Source of the DNA: JAHBNG01 sp039028975
GTDB lineage: Bacteria; Chloroflexota; Anaerolineae; Caldilineales; Caldilineaceae
Direction: 5' to 3'
Assembly: GCA_039028975.1 (NCBI GenBank)
Contig: JBCCHB010000013.1
Location: 87,918 to 151,917 of the forward strand
DNA length: 64,000 nt
Part shown: positions 8,451 to 16,346 of the stretch, piece after piece
How the letters are laid out: the number at the start of each line of letters is the position of its first letter
Position numbering within the stretch: the first letter of the stretch is position 1
Notes under the pieces: generated by a model
The model's database searches: none
Told to the model about the DNA's origin: nothing
What the model saw: the letters and a program-made list of their open reading frames with translations, nothing else
Program-made: the position numbers and the translations under genes

Positions 8451-10142
8451 TTAACTCAGGCCATAGTCGCGCTCAGCCTGCTCCTGTGTGATATACCCAT
8501 TCTTCAGATCTTCCTTCACCTGCTTCTTGTCCCGCTCCATGGGATCACCCCATCCCGCGCCGGTTGCCGTCATCACCTGGATCACGTCGTCGGTGTTGAG
8601 CGTCTCCATGCCGATGACGGCGTGGCGTTCAGACTCGCCATTGGCACGGCGGATGACGATGTGGTTGCCCGAGCCATTTTTGCCCCCTTCAAGGCCCCAC
8701 GGTGGGACGGCATCGCGGGTATATGCTGCTGTTAACCAAGCATTATCCGAGCGGATGCGGTAGTCGATGCGCACGCCGTTGCCACCGCGATACAGACCGG
8801 CCCCGCCATCTTCGTTGTGGAAGCTGAGGTGATCGACGGTGACGCCGTAGCGCGCTTCCGCAACCTCGGCAGGACAGTTGTAGGTTTCGCCGTGGAAGGC
8901 GCAGAATTGACCGGCATTGCCATCCCGCTGGGAGGAGCCACCCCAGCCACCCAACTCTGGTTCGATGACCGCGTAGCTGCGTCCTGTATCGGGATGGATG
9001 CCGCCAAAGAGGGTGCCGCAGACAGAGGAGAAGTTGCCCGCTGGTACTGTTTCGGTCATGTAAGGGGCCAGACAGCGCAAAATCAGGTCATGCAGGCGCA
9101 CGCCGATTTCGTAGTAGATGGCCATGGCCGCGGGATAGGTTGGGTTGAAGACAGTCCCTTCCTTAAGCAGAACTTTTAGCGGGCGGAATGTGCCACCATT
9201 GGCGATCATATCTGCGGAGGTGACATTCTTAAAGGCCATCTGGCAGGAGACAACGGCTTCGTCCGCACTCATGTTGAAGGGGCCAGGATCTTGATCGGGG
9301 TTGCCGGTAAGGTCAACGATAAATTCGTCATCGGTAATCTCTATGGTGACGGTGTAGATCTGACCGCTGTCTTGCTCTTCTTCCAAGCTGTAGGTGCCGT
9401 TGGGAATGTTGCGGATGGCACCCAGGCTGACCTGTTCGCCGTGGTCCATGTATGCTTCCATGGCGTAGAGGAAAACATCCTTACCATACTTCTCTACAAT
9501 CTCCAGCAGACGACGCTCGCCCACGCGTACGGAGGCGATTCCGGCCCACAGATCGCCCGTCAGAAAATCGGGCATTCGGCAATTGGCCGCCAAAATATCG
9601 AAGACGGCACGCATCGGCTCGCCCCGCGATATAAGTTTGACGCCTGGCATGATCATCCCCTCTTGGAAGATCTCGGTGGCGTTGGGCGACATGCTGCCGG
9701 GGACCATGCCACCAACATCGTTCCAGTGGGCGATGTTGGCCGTCCAGGCGACGATTTCCGGCTCGCCATCGCCTCCGGCAAGCCCAGAATCTGCGGTCGC
9801 AAAGACGGGCATGGTCAACACCATATCATTGAGATGGGTCACACCACCATTATAGGGATCGTTGGTGAGAAAGACGTCGCCTGGTTCGATGTCGCCTGGT
9901 TGGTCGAATTTGGCGATAATCTTCTTGACCGTCTTGTCTAGAACGCCTACAAAGGCTGGAATCCCCGCGCCAGAGCCGGCAATCTCGCCCTGGCGGTCGG
10001 TGATGCCCGTACCCATGTCCAGCACCTCGTAGATGATGGCGCTCATGGCCGCGCGGCGCATAGCCCCAAACATTTCATCGGCGGTAGCTTGGACTGAGTT
10101 TTGGATAATTTCTAATGTGATTGGATCGTATGTATTGGTCAT
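8451..10142 (-). CDS. hyuB: N-methylhydantoinase/5-oxoprolinase subunit B
   Basis: 563 residues, full family length, beginning MTNTYDPITLEIIQNSVQ and ending QAERDYGLS. It carries the family blocks FLTNDPYNGGVTHLNDM, NIAHWNDVGGMVPG, GGWGGSSQRDGNAGQFCAFHG and EDGGAGLYRGGNGV. It is the last gene of a leftward operon with hyuA (10533-12596), a dehydrogenase fragment lying between the two. Together A and B should hydrolyse a hydantoin- or oxoproline-like lactam at the cost of ATP; the substrate is not deducible. The paralogue at 2899 has an extra repeat-derived insert at the position where this protein has the short ATADSGLAGGDGE. Confidence 0.94.
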   Translation of the reverse strand: MTNTYDPITLEIIQNSVQATADEMFGAMRRAAMSAIIYEVLDMGTGITDRQGEIAGSGAGIPAFVGVLDKTVKKIIAKFDQPGDIEPGDVFLTNDPYNGGVTHLNDMVLTMPVFATADSGLAGGDGEPEIVAWTANIAHWNDVGGMVPGSMSPNATEIFQEGMIMPGVKLISRGEPMRAVFDILAANCRMPDFLTGDLWAGIASVRVGERRLLEIVEKYGKDVFLYAMEAYMDHGEQVSLGAIRNIPNGTYSLEEEQDSGQIYTVTIEITDDEFIVDLTGNPDQDPGPFNMSADEAVVSCQMAFKNVTSADMIANGGTFRPLKVLLKEGTVFNPTYPAAMAIYYEIGVRLHDLILRCLAPYMTETVPAGNFSSVCGTLFGGIHPDTGRSYAVIEPELGGWGGSSQRDGNAGQFCAFHGETYNCPAEVAEARYGVTVDHLSFHNEDGGAGLYRGGNGVRIDYRIRSDNAWLTAAYTRDAVPPWGLEGGKNGSGNHIVIRRANGESERHAVIGMETLNTDDVIQVMTATGAGWGDPMERDKKQVKEDLKNGYITQEQAERDYGLS

Positions 10143-10198
10143 AATTACCTAATGTCTTTTCTATAAACGTCGCGGAGAAGAACCGTTAGCCTCGCAGC

Positions 10199-10564
10199 CT
10201 AAACTTCAATCACTACTTTGCCGTGGGCGGACCGCGGCTCGCTCAGATAATCCCACGCCTCTATGTAGCCCTCCATGGGAAAGACTTTGTCTATGGTGGG
10301 CGTCAGAGCGCCGGACTCCAGCGCATCGTACAAGAACGCTTTGCCTTGATTGAGCATGTCGCTATCTTCCACATAGTTGAAAAGCGAGTAAGGGTGGAAG
10401 CTGGCGTTCGACACAAGCAGTTCCATTACCGGTATCTGTGGCAGTTGGCCATCGAGAAAGCCATAGAAGAACATCCGCGCATTTTTGGCGAAGGATGATT
10501 TGTACTGTTCAACCATGCCTAGACTAAGTGTATTATACGCTGATCTGGTAATTCCCATACTCAT
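10199..10564 (-). pseudogene. C-terminal remnant of a zinc-type alcohol dehydrogenase/quinone reductase
   Basis: The frame ends with FPMEGYIEAWDYLSEPRSAH and GKVVIEV, the typical end of MDR-family NAD(P)H-dependent dehydrogenases, preceded by SFHPYSLFNYVEDSDM and ARMFFYGFLDGQLP. Only about 105 residues of the usual 320-340 are present: the GroES-like N-domain and the nucleotide-binding GxGxxG region are missing. Its 5' end overlaps the last 32 bp of hyuA. It reads as a truncated gene left between hyuA and hyuB, probably untranslated or translated as a useless tail. Confidence 0.75.
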
Positions 10565-12596
10565 CTACCAGACAGTTCATGCCCGGTGGAATGACAACTG
10601 TCGTATCTGCCTCTTCCACAATGGCTGGACCCGCAAAACTCATGCCTGCTTCGAGTCCGTTGCCGTCGTAAATGGATGCCGTGTGGATGCCAGCTTCTAG
10701 ATAGTCCACCTCACGTTCACCTTTGAGCAGAGCATTGGCGGATTTGGCGCTGGTAGATTGCTTCTCCGGCGTCAATTTATCCACTTCGGCGAAAGCAATC
10801 AGATGGTAGGTCACCAACTCCACTGGCGCATCTAGCCGGTAGGTATACTCGCGCTCGTAGACATCGTGGAAGTTGGCGATGATCTCGGTTAGTTTGGCTT
10901 CTGTAATTTCTCCGCTGGGAATCTCGACTTCGGTGGAGTGTTCTTGATTCTGGTAGCGCAGCCGCCCATAGCGTTGGTAGCGGACTCGTCCAGCGTCGAT
11001 CCCCTCGTCGGTATATTCAGCCAGAGATTGAGCCTCTAATACTGTATAGGCATCGGTCAACTGTTGGGCCGCGCCCTCGACCGATAGCTCGACCACCTGA
11101 GTTTGTAGATAGTCGCGGCGTAGATCGCTGAGCAACATGCCCCAGGCCGAGAAGACCCCAGAATTGTTGGGGATGACCACCTTCTTGATACCCAGTTCGT
11201 TGGCCAGCGCGCAGGCGTGCATCCCGCCGCCTCCGCCAAAGGCAATCAGCGTAAAGTCCCGCGGATCGTGGCCGCGGTTGACGGAGATGAGCTTGATGGC
11301 GTTGACCATGTTGTTGTTGGCTAGCCTCACAATACCGCGAGCCGCGTCGCGTATCCCCGTTGGGCTCGAGGCCGAAATACCGAGTTGACTCGCCAGCGAA
11401 TCGAGCGCGCCAGAGACGCCGTTCATATCCGCGGTCATGGTGCCGCCACAAAAGTAGTCGGGGTTGATGCAGCCAAGAGCAAGATTAGCGTCAGTGGTAG
11501 TTGCGTGAGTCCCACCTGCGCCGTAGGAGACGGGGCCAGGATCCGCGCCCGCGCTCTGGGGACCAACATGGAGGCGGTTGAACTCATCCACCCAAGCAAT
11601 TGAGCCGCCGCCCTGGCCGATCTCAACCAGATCGACCACGGGGACCATGACAGGATAGCCCGCAGAAATCTCGGTCTGCTCGACCATGTAGTTGGTGTTG
11701 AGCTTGATTTGACCGTTGGAGATGAGCGAACATTTGGCTGTGGTACCACCGATGTCTAAGGCGATGGCGTTTGGCTCATTAATCAACCGCCCCAGCGCGG
11801 CCGCGCCCCAAACGCCGCTGGCTGGTCCCGACTCGATCATGGTGATGGGAATGGCGCGGGTGTTGGTGACGGTGTCGATCCCACAGTTGGACTGCATGAT
11901 GTAGGGCGTGCAGATCATACCTTCGTTGGCAAGGCGGCCCGTTAGATCATCCAGATATTTGTGGGCGATGGGCTGAACGTAAGCCGACATGACCGCAGTG
12001 TTGGTGCGTTCATACTCGCGCCACTCGCGGGTGATTTGATGGGAGGCCACCGCCGATGCCTCGGGCCACAGCTTGGTCACTTCGGCCAGAACGGCTTCCT
12101 CGTGGGCCGCGTTGGCGTAAGAGTTGAGCAGACAGATGGCCACTGCTTCCACGCCCTCTGCCCGAAAGTCGTCTAACATCGCGGGCAATCCGGTGAGATC
12201 CAGCGGCGTTGCTTCTTCGCCTTTGTAGGAGATACGCCCTGGCACCTCGCGGCGCAGATAGCGATCCACAAAGGGTTTGGGCTTCTCATAGTCCAGATTG
12301 AAGTAGTCGGGTCGGTTCCCCCGGCCGATCTCTAAGACGTCCCGAAAGCCTTGGCTGGTAATGAGCGCAGTCCTGACCCCCTTCTTTTCTGTAATGGCGT
12401 TGATGACAATGGTGGTGCCGTGGACAAAAGAGACAAACTCGGATGGCTGGATTCGGCTGGCTGCGATGACATCCATGACGCCCTGTTCAAATTGGCTGGG
12501 TGTTGTGTGGCTTTTGGCTGTACCGACGGTGCCATCTGGGTGAACATAGACTAGGTCCGTGAAGGTACCGCCTATGTCCGTTGCGATTCGGGTCAT
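10533..12596 (-). CDS. hyuA: N-methylhydantoinase/5-oxoprolinase subunit A
   Basis: 687 residues from MTRIATDIGGTFTDLVYVHP. The N-terminal hydantoinase/oxoprolinase motif DIGGTFTD and the second phosphate-binding NAIALDIGGTTAKCSLI identify the ASKHA-fold ATP-binding subunit. GGGGGMHACALANELGI and the C-terminal EEADTTVVIPPGM are also canonical. Start at 12596 follows a GGAG ribosome site; a 33-residue upstream extension is open but lies inside the preceding hydrolase gene. The gene begins 16 bp after the alpha/beta hydrolase stop, so the two are co-transcribed. With HyuB (8451) it would form the ring-opening enzyme. Confidence 0.95.
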   Translation of the reverse strand: MTRIATDIGGTFTDLVYVHPDGTVGTAKSHTTPSQFEQGVMDVIAASRIQPSEFVSFVHGTTIVINAITEKKGVRTALITSQGFRDVLEIGRGNRPDYFNLDYEKPKPFVDRYLRREVPGRISYKGEEATPLDLTGLPAMLDDFRAEGVEAVAICLLNSYANAAHEEAVLAEVTKLWPEASAVASHQITREWREYERTNTAVMSAYVQPIAHKYLDDLTGRLANEGMICTPYIMQSNCGIDTVTNTRAIPITMIESGPASGVWGAAALGRLINEPNAIALDIGGTTAKCSLISNGQIKLNTNYMVEQTEISAGYPVMVPVVDLVEIGQGGGSIAWVDEFNRLHVGPQSAGADPGPVSYGAGGTHATTTDANLALGCINPDYFCGGTMTADMNGVSGALDSLASQLGISASSPTGIRDAARGIVRLANNNMVNAIKLISVNRGHDPRDFTLIAFGGGGGMHACALANELGIKKVVIPNNSGVFSAWGMLLSDLRRDYLQTQVVELSVEGAAQQLTDAYTVLEAQSLAEYTDEGIDAGRVRYQRYGRLRYQNQEHSTEVEIPSGEITEAKLTEIIANFHDVYEREYTYRLDAPVELVTYHLIAFAEVDKLTPEKQSTSAKSANALLKGEREVDYLEAGIHTASIYDGNGLEAGMSFAGPAIVEEADTTVVIPPGMNCLVDEYGNYQISV

Positions 12597-12612
12597 GATT
12601 TCTCCAGAGTGA

Positions 12613-13599
12613 CTATAGTCCTGCAATCCAGTTTCGGACGACGTCTGTGTACCTATCCGCTTCGGTGATGAAAGGGAAGTGGCCGCTATCTTCAAAGAAG
12701 ACTAGCTCCGAATTGGGGATTTCGGCGTGCATGTCTTCGTGAGCTTGGGGAACCGTGACAAAGTCAAAGCGCCCGCTGAGAATCAACGTAGGAATTGTGA
12801 TCTGACTCATTTGACCAATCATATCGAATTCTGCAAGCAATTGGAAGCTGCGCGTCGTGGCATCGGCCTTGTAATGGGTTCGGCTGTGAATATCCGCGGC
12901 TAAGTCGGTATCTATATCCTTCCAGTACAAAGGTAATACCGTTGACCAAAGCTCAGCCCAGTGTTCATCACTTTCAAGCGGTTCAGTAAAGATTGCGTTG
13001 AGGGCACCCAGGGCCTCTTCCGTGGCCCATTCGGGAATGTTCAGTGCATAGCTCGTGTTTGGGCCGGTGCTGCCAAGGATGATTCCACTCAAGCTATCTT
13101 GATAACGAAGAGCGTATCCAAGCGCAATAAATCCGCCATATGAGTGACCGTAAAGAATTGGTTTTTCAAGCCCCAACTCGACACGGAGGGCTTCAGCATC
13201 GTCGGCGAAAGTATCTAACGTCACGGATTGCCAATCTTCGGGTGCCGCCGACCGTCCATTGCCCCTATGATCGTAAAAGTGCAGTTCCGCAAAATCACCC
13301 CAACTTTCTAGTGCTGGTTGAAAATATTCATGATCCAAACCGAGGCCACCATGCATGATCAGCATGGGCGTTCCGGAACCTTGCGACATGTGATAGAGAC
13401 TTGTGCCATTTACATTGATCATTTCGCCTGACTCCATTGTGTCTGATGGTGTCGCATCTATTCTTTGTTCTAATAAGCTGAATTGGCACCCAGCCAGTGC
13501 GCTACTCATAGCTAGTGTGGATGCGGCCAATGCTCCTTGTAAAAAGGAACGTCTTGATAGGTGGTCAATTGAATTTGAAATTCGGGTCTGTGATTTCAT
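12613..13599 (-). CDS. Lipoprotein alpha/beta hydrolase (proline iminopeptidase-like)
   Basis: 328 residues. The N-terminus holds a twin-arginine-like SRRSFLQGA followed by a lipobox LAGC with Cys38, so export by Tat and lipid anchoring on the outer face of the membrane is likely. The fold shows the oxyanion HGG at 83-85, nucleophile Ser153 in GHSYGG, Asp279 in SGRFD and His307 in DSGHFP, a complete triad. The RGNGRS motif near 112-117 fits the prolyl-aminopeptidase/haloperoxidase group. Ribosome site AGGAG, 5 nt from the ATG. It lies between an EthD-like gene and hyuA in one leftward operon, which suggests it releases the compound that the hydantoinase then opens; that link is inference. Confidence 0.88.
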   Translation of the reverse strand: MKSQTRISNSIDHLSRRSFLQGALAASTLAMSSALAGCQFSLLEQRIDATPSDTMESGEMINVNGTSLYHMSQGSGTPMLIMHGGLGLDHEYFQPALESWGDFAELHFYDHRGNGRSAAPEDWQSVTLDTFADDAEALRVELGLEKPILYGHSYGGFIALGYALRYQDSLSGIILGSTGPNTSYALNIPEWATEEALGALNAIFTEPLESDEHWAELWSTVLPLYWKDIDTDLAADIHSRTHYKADATTRSFQLLAEFDMIGQMSQITIPTLILSGRFDFVTVPQAHEDMHAEIPNSELVFFEDSGHFPFITEADRYTDVVRNWIAGL

Positions 13600-13646
13600 C
13601 GCTTCTCCTCGGAATTGGATTAAGTTGGTGGATGGATTCGGTTCGT

Positions 13647-13994
13647 TCAGGACGGATTGCTGTCTGCAACCAGAACTTCACTTACCAGAAAGATTGGATC
13701 TTTGAGCATATGCATAGATTCTTGAATGCTCTTTTGCATCTGTGGGGCGTAAAAGGCATTTCGGAACGTCTCCATATCGGGCCACTCCGCCGTAGTCATG
13801 AAGCGATGCGGTGGGGTGCTATCGTTGCCGCTACCCAATGGATCAATGGCCAGCCCATCGATACGGCTGAAATCGGAGCGGATAACGCCAGGGGAAGACA
13901 TATTGCTTTCTTGGTGTTCACCCAAGCGCCATTCGAGGAATTCATCTTCGTTGACGTCATCAGCAAGATTGTACATGACGGTTAATCGGATCAT
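13647..13994 (-). CDS. EthD/dimeric alpha-beta-barrel family protein
   Basis: 115 residues with the pattern of the EthD group: MIRLTVMYNLADDVNEDEFL, then an H near GEHQ, DFSRIDGL, PHRFMTTAEWPDMETFRNAF. Such small ferredoxin-like proteins act as dimers in catabolic pathways or as monooxygenase/isomerase partners. Good AAGGAA ribosome site. It is the first gene of the leftward operon that contains the lipoprotein hydrolase, hyuA and hyuB. Exact role unknown. Confidence 0.75.
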   Translation of the reverse strand: MIRLTVMYNLADDVNEDEFLEWRLGEHQESNMSSPGVIRSDFSRIDGLAIDPLGSGNDSTPPHRFMTTAEWPDMETFRNAFYAPQMQKSIQESMHMLKDPIFLVSEVLVADSNPS

Positions 13995-14281
13995 TGTATT
14001 TCCTTTGATTTCAATCGTCCATTATGGGAACATCTAAGTAGGGGGGTGGATAGTAGGTTTCGGGGTTAGCTAGATCGCTGTTGGTTCTATATGGTCATGC
14101 TGGCATCTGTAAGCAGATTTTTACGAGTCAGGATGACCTGGATCTGCTGTCGCTGGCTAGGCGTCAGCCGCCCTGCTGGACCGACTGAATAGTCTAGCCT
14201 ATAGAGGAAATTATTTATGCCTATCTTATCATAAAGAAGCGATTCTGGCTTACTAATCTATTCAGTCCCGGTGCATCCATA

Positions 14282-16168
14282 TTACCTCAAAACCGATGGA
14301 ACATAAATCAACCTTGATACTGACGCATCCAAATAATCGGGTTGACCGTTCTGATTCCGATCCAATGTTCCTTCCTCACTGGTCGCCACGCCATCGTTAT
14401 CATCGTCCGGATCCAGATAGTTGGGCATTTGATCGCCATCTGTATCGATTGCATCATCTGGGTTGCCGTCACCATTGGGGTCGGCAAACTCATAGATGGT
14501 CAGGACACCATCACCATCATCATCTGGATCCAGAAAATTTAGAAAGCCATCTTCATCTGTGTCGAGCGTAATGGGGACGCTTGCACCTGTATTGCCTTCG
14601 AACGCGCTCTGGATGCCGTCGCCATCTTCGTCTAGGTAGGGTGTAGGTGTAAGGGTTGGCGTCACCGATGGCGTTGGCGTAAGCGTAGATGTGGATGTTG
14701 GTGTTGCCTCTCCACCGAGACTACCTGGTTGAGGTGTATCTGTGAGCGTGGGCGTAGATGTGGGCGTTGGGGTAACGGTTGGCGTGCGGGTCGGTGTTAC
14801 CGTTGATGTTGGCTTGGGCGTCACGCTAGGCGTTGGGGTGACGGTGGGTGGTGGTGGAGGTGTGGGCGTAGGCGTTGAAGTAGGCGTAATCAGCAATGTG
14901 AGATCGGCCCGACGAACCGTCAATCGATCATTGCCTGAAAAGAGTAGATACATGGTCAGCCCATCCTCGCTAATCCACTTGATTGGAAAGGTACCCAAAT
15001 CCCCTGGCCCCCAATCCCAGTTGTCTACATTGTAGACGGTGGTCCACGGCCCCCACGGTTCTGGCGCATCATAGACGCCAAAGCCGCCTGAGAGTCGTTC
15101 GTCACTGTTGTCGCCGTGGTTGCGATACCCTTGCCACCAAAAGTATCGAGCCAGCCCAGGGTTGTAAATGATGGTGGAACGTGCTGCGCTATCGTTATGT
15201 CTAAAGACGCGCCGGTTGTTATTTTCTAAAATCACGTTAATGTCCGGCGTCCAATTGGCGCTGGTATTGTCAGTGGCTCTCGAGAGAAAGAACTCATAGG
15301 CACCGCGATCCATGATCCGATCCTTGGGAACCCGGGCCATGATAAAGCCATCTCCGACATGGTAGGCGCTAGCACTGACCTCATCATGGGTATACATATA
15401 GGCGTAGTTGCCGTGCTTCTCAGCCACGGCCTGGGGCATGGCATTGTCCTGGCCAAAGTTCACGAAACCACAGAAACCAAACTCTTGAAAGGTCCAAGAG
15501 GCTCTATCCCAATTGCGCCCCCCATCGTATGAGCGGGCCACTTGGCACCAGCGCCCATCCCGGTTGACGTTGCGTAGCCAAATGTAGAAGACGCCATCAA
15601 TGCTGATCAACCCACTTGCTTTGAGACCTTTGCGTCCTTGGGCATCAGGGCGTGCCGACGTTTCTAAGCTATTCTCCAAATCGTTTTCCCCATCAAAATC
15701 AATGGCCGACCCAGTTATCTCAATGAACCCCATGCTTAACTTCTCTTGTTGATAGGGACGTACACCATAGCCATCTCCATAAGATGAGTAAATAATGTTA
15801 TCGGCCGTCCAGGTCAATACAAAGTTGTCACTTTCGTCTGCTGCACAGCGCATGGAGTTGGTGGGTGCCCACTCCAAAGAGACGTACTGGCTACGGGGAT
15901 AGGGATCGTCTCGTTCTCGGATCGATTGGTCGCTGCTTCCGCAACTTTCAATGATAGCATATGGCTCCCGAACGTTGGCATTACTGACTTGGGATTCATG
16001 AGTTTGTGTACCATTCATTTGGGTTTGGTTCTTGACAATCATCTGTGAATGGGTGGCCGCTTGGCTATCCTGCCTATCCCAGCCCAACCAAACCAACAAG
16101 GCAACGAGCAGAAGTAGAGTCCACCCACTCCAAATTAGAACGGTTCGATTATTGAACATAATGATCAT
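14282..16168 (-). CDS. Secreted DUF4185-like protein with TP linker, type-3 thrombospondin repeats and LP-x-V-like tail
   Basis: 628 residues. An N-terminal hydrophobic segment (VLIWSGWTLLLLVALLVWLG) acts as signal or anchor. Residues about 80-430 are a five-bladed-propeller-like DUF4185 domain (FVLTWTADNIIYSSYGDGYG, GLISIDGVFYIWLRNV, IYNPGLARYFWWQGY, GGFGVYDAPEPWGPWTTVY, WISEDGLTMYLLFSG). A long T-P repeat linker follows, then calcium-binding DxDxDG repeats (DEDGDGIQ, DTDEDGFLNFLDPDDDGDG, DTDGDQMPNYLDPDDDNDG), and the protein ends RLIYVPSVLR. The paralogue at 19539 has the same order of parts. Likely an exported carbohydrate- or surface-active protein; no catalytic residues can be assigned. 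Ribosome site GGAGA just upstream of 16168. Confidence 0.8.
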   Translation of the reverse strand: MIIMFNNRTVLIWSGWTLLLLVALLVWLGWDRQDSQAATHSQMIVKNQTQMNGTQTHESQVSNANVREPYAIIESCGSSDQSIRERDDPYPRSQYVSLEWAPTNSMRCAADESDNFVLTWTADNIIYSSYGDGYGVRPYQQEKLSMGFIEITGSAIDFDGENDLENSLETSARPDAQGRKGLKASGLISIDGVFYIWLRNVNRDGRWCQVARSYDGGRNWDRASWTFQEFGFCGFVNFGQDNAMPQAVAEKHGNYAYMYTHDEVSASAYHVGDGFIMARVPKDRIMDRGAYEFFLSRATDNTSANWTPDINVILENNNRRVFRHNDSAARSTIIYNPGLARYFWWQGYRNHGDNSDERLSGGFGVYDAPEPWGPWTTVYNVDNWDWGPGDLGTFPIKWISEDGLTMYLLFSGNDRLTVRRADLTLLITPTSTPTPTPPPPPTVTPTPSVTPKPTSTVTPTRTPTVTPTPTSTPTLTDTPQPGSLGGEATPTSTSTLTPTPSVTPTLTPTPYLDEDGDGIQSAFEGNTGASVPITLDTDEDGFLNFLDPDDDGDGVLTIYEFADPNGDGNPDDAIDTDGDQMPNYLDPDDDNDGVATSEEGTLDRNQNGQPDYLDASVSRLIYVPSVLR

Positions 16169-16346
16169 TGTTCTCCTGTTTCAGGATATCTAGCGAGGCT
16201 CCACCTCAGACCGGCAAGCGGGTTTGTAACACGGATAGGAGGAACACGAATAAAGAAGCCATCAAAAAGTTATATGGCCAATGTAGAATAAATCATCTAG
16301 GTTCGTACACGCACAACGCACCACGAATCACGCAAGCCACTCTAAT

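Noticed and set aside
9291..9941. 216-residue forward frame opposite hyuB
   Set aside because: Antisense shadow of a strongly conserved gene; no ribosome site or family.
14080..14180. Reverse-strand GRLTPSQRQQIQVILTRKNL as an IS630-type transposase piece
   Set aside because: Only about 30 residues, no second motif and no terminal repeats; too short to name. The gap 13995-14281 holds nothing else.
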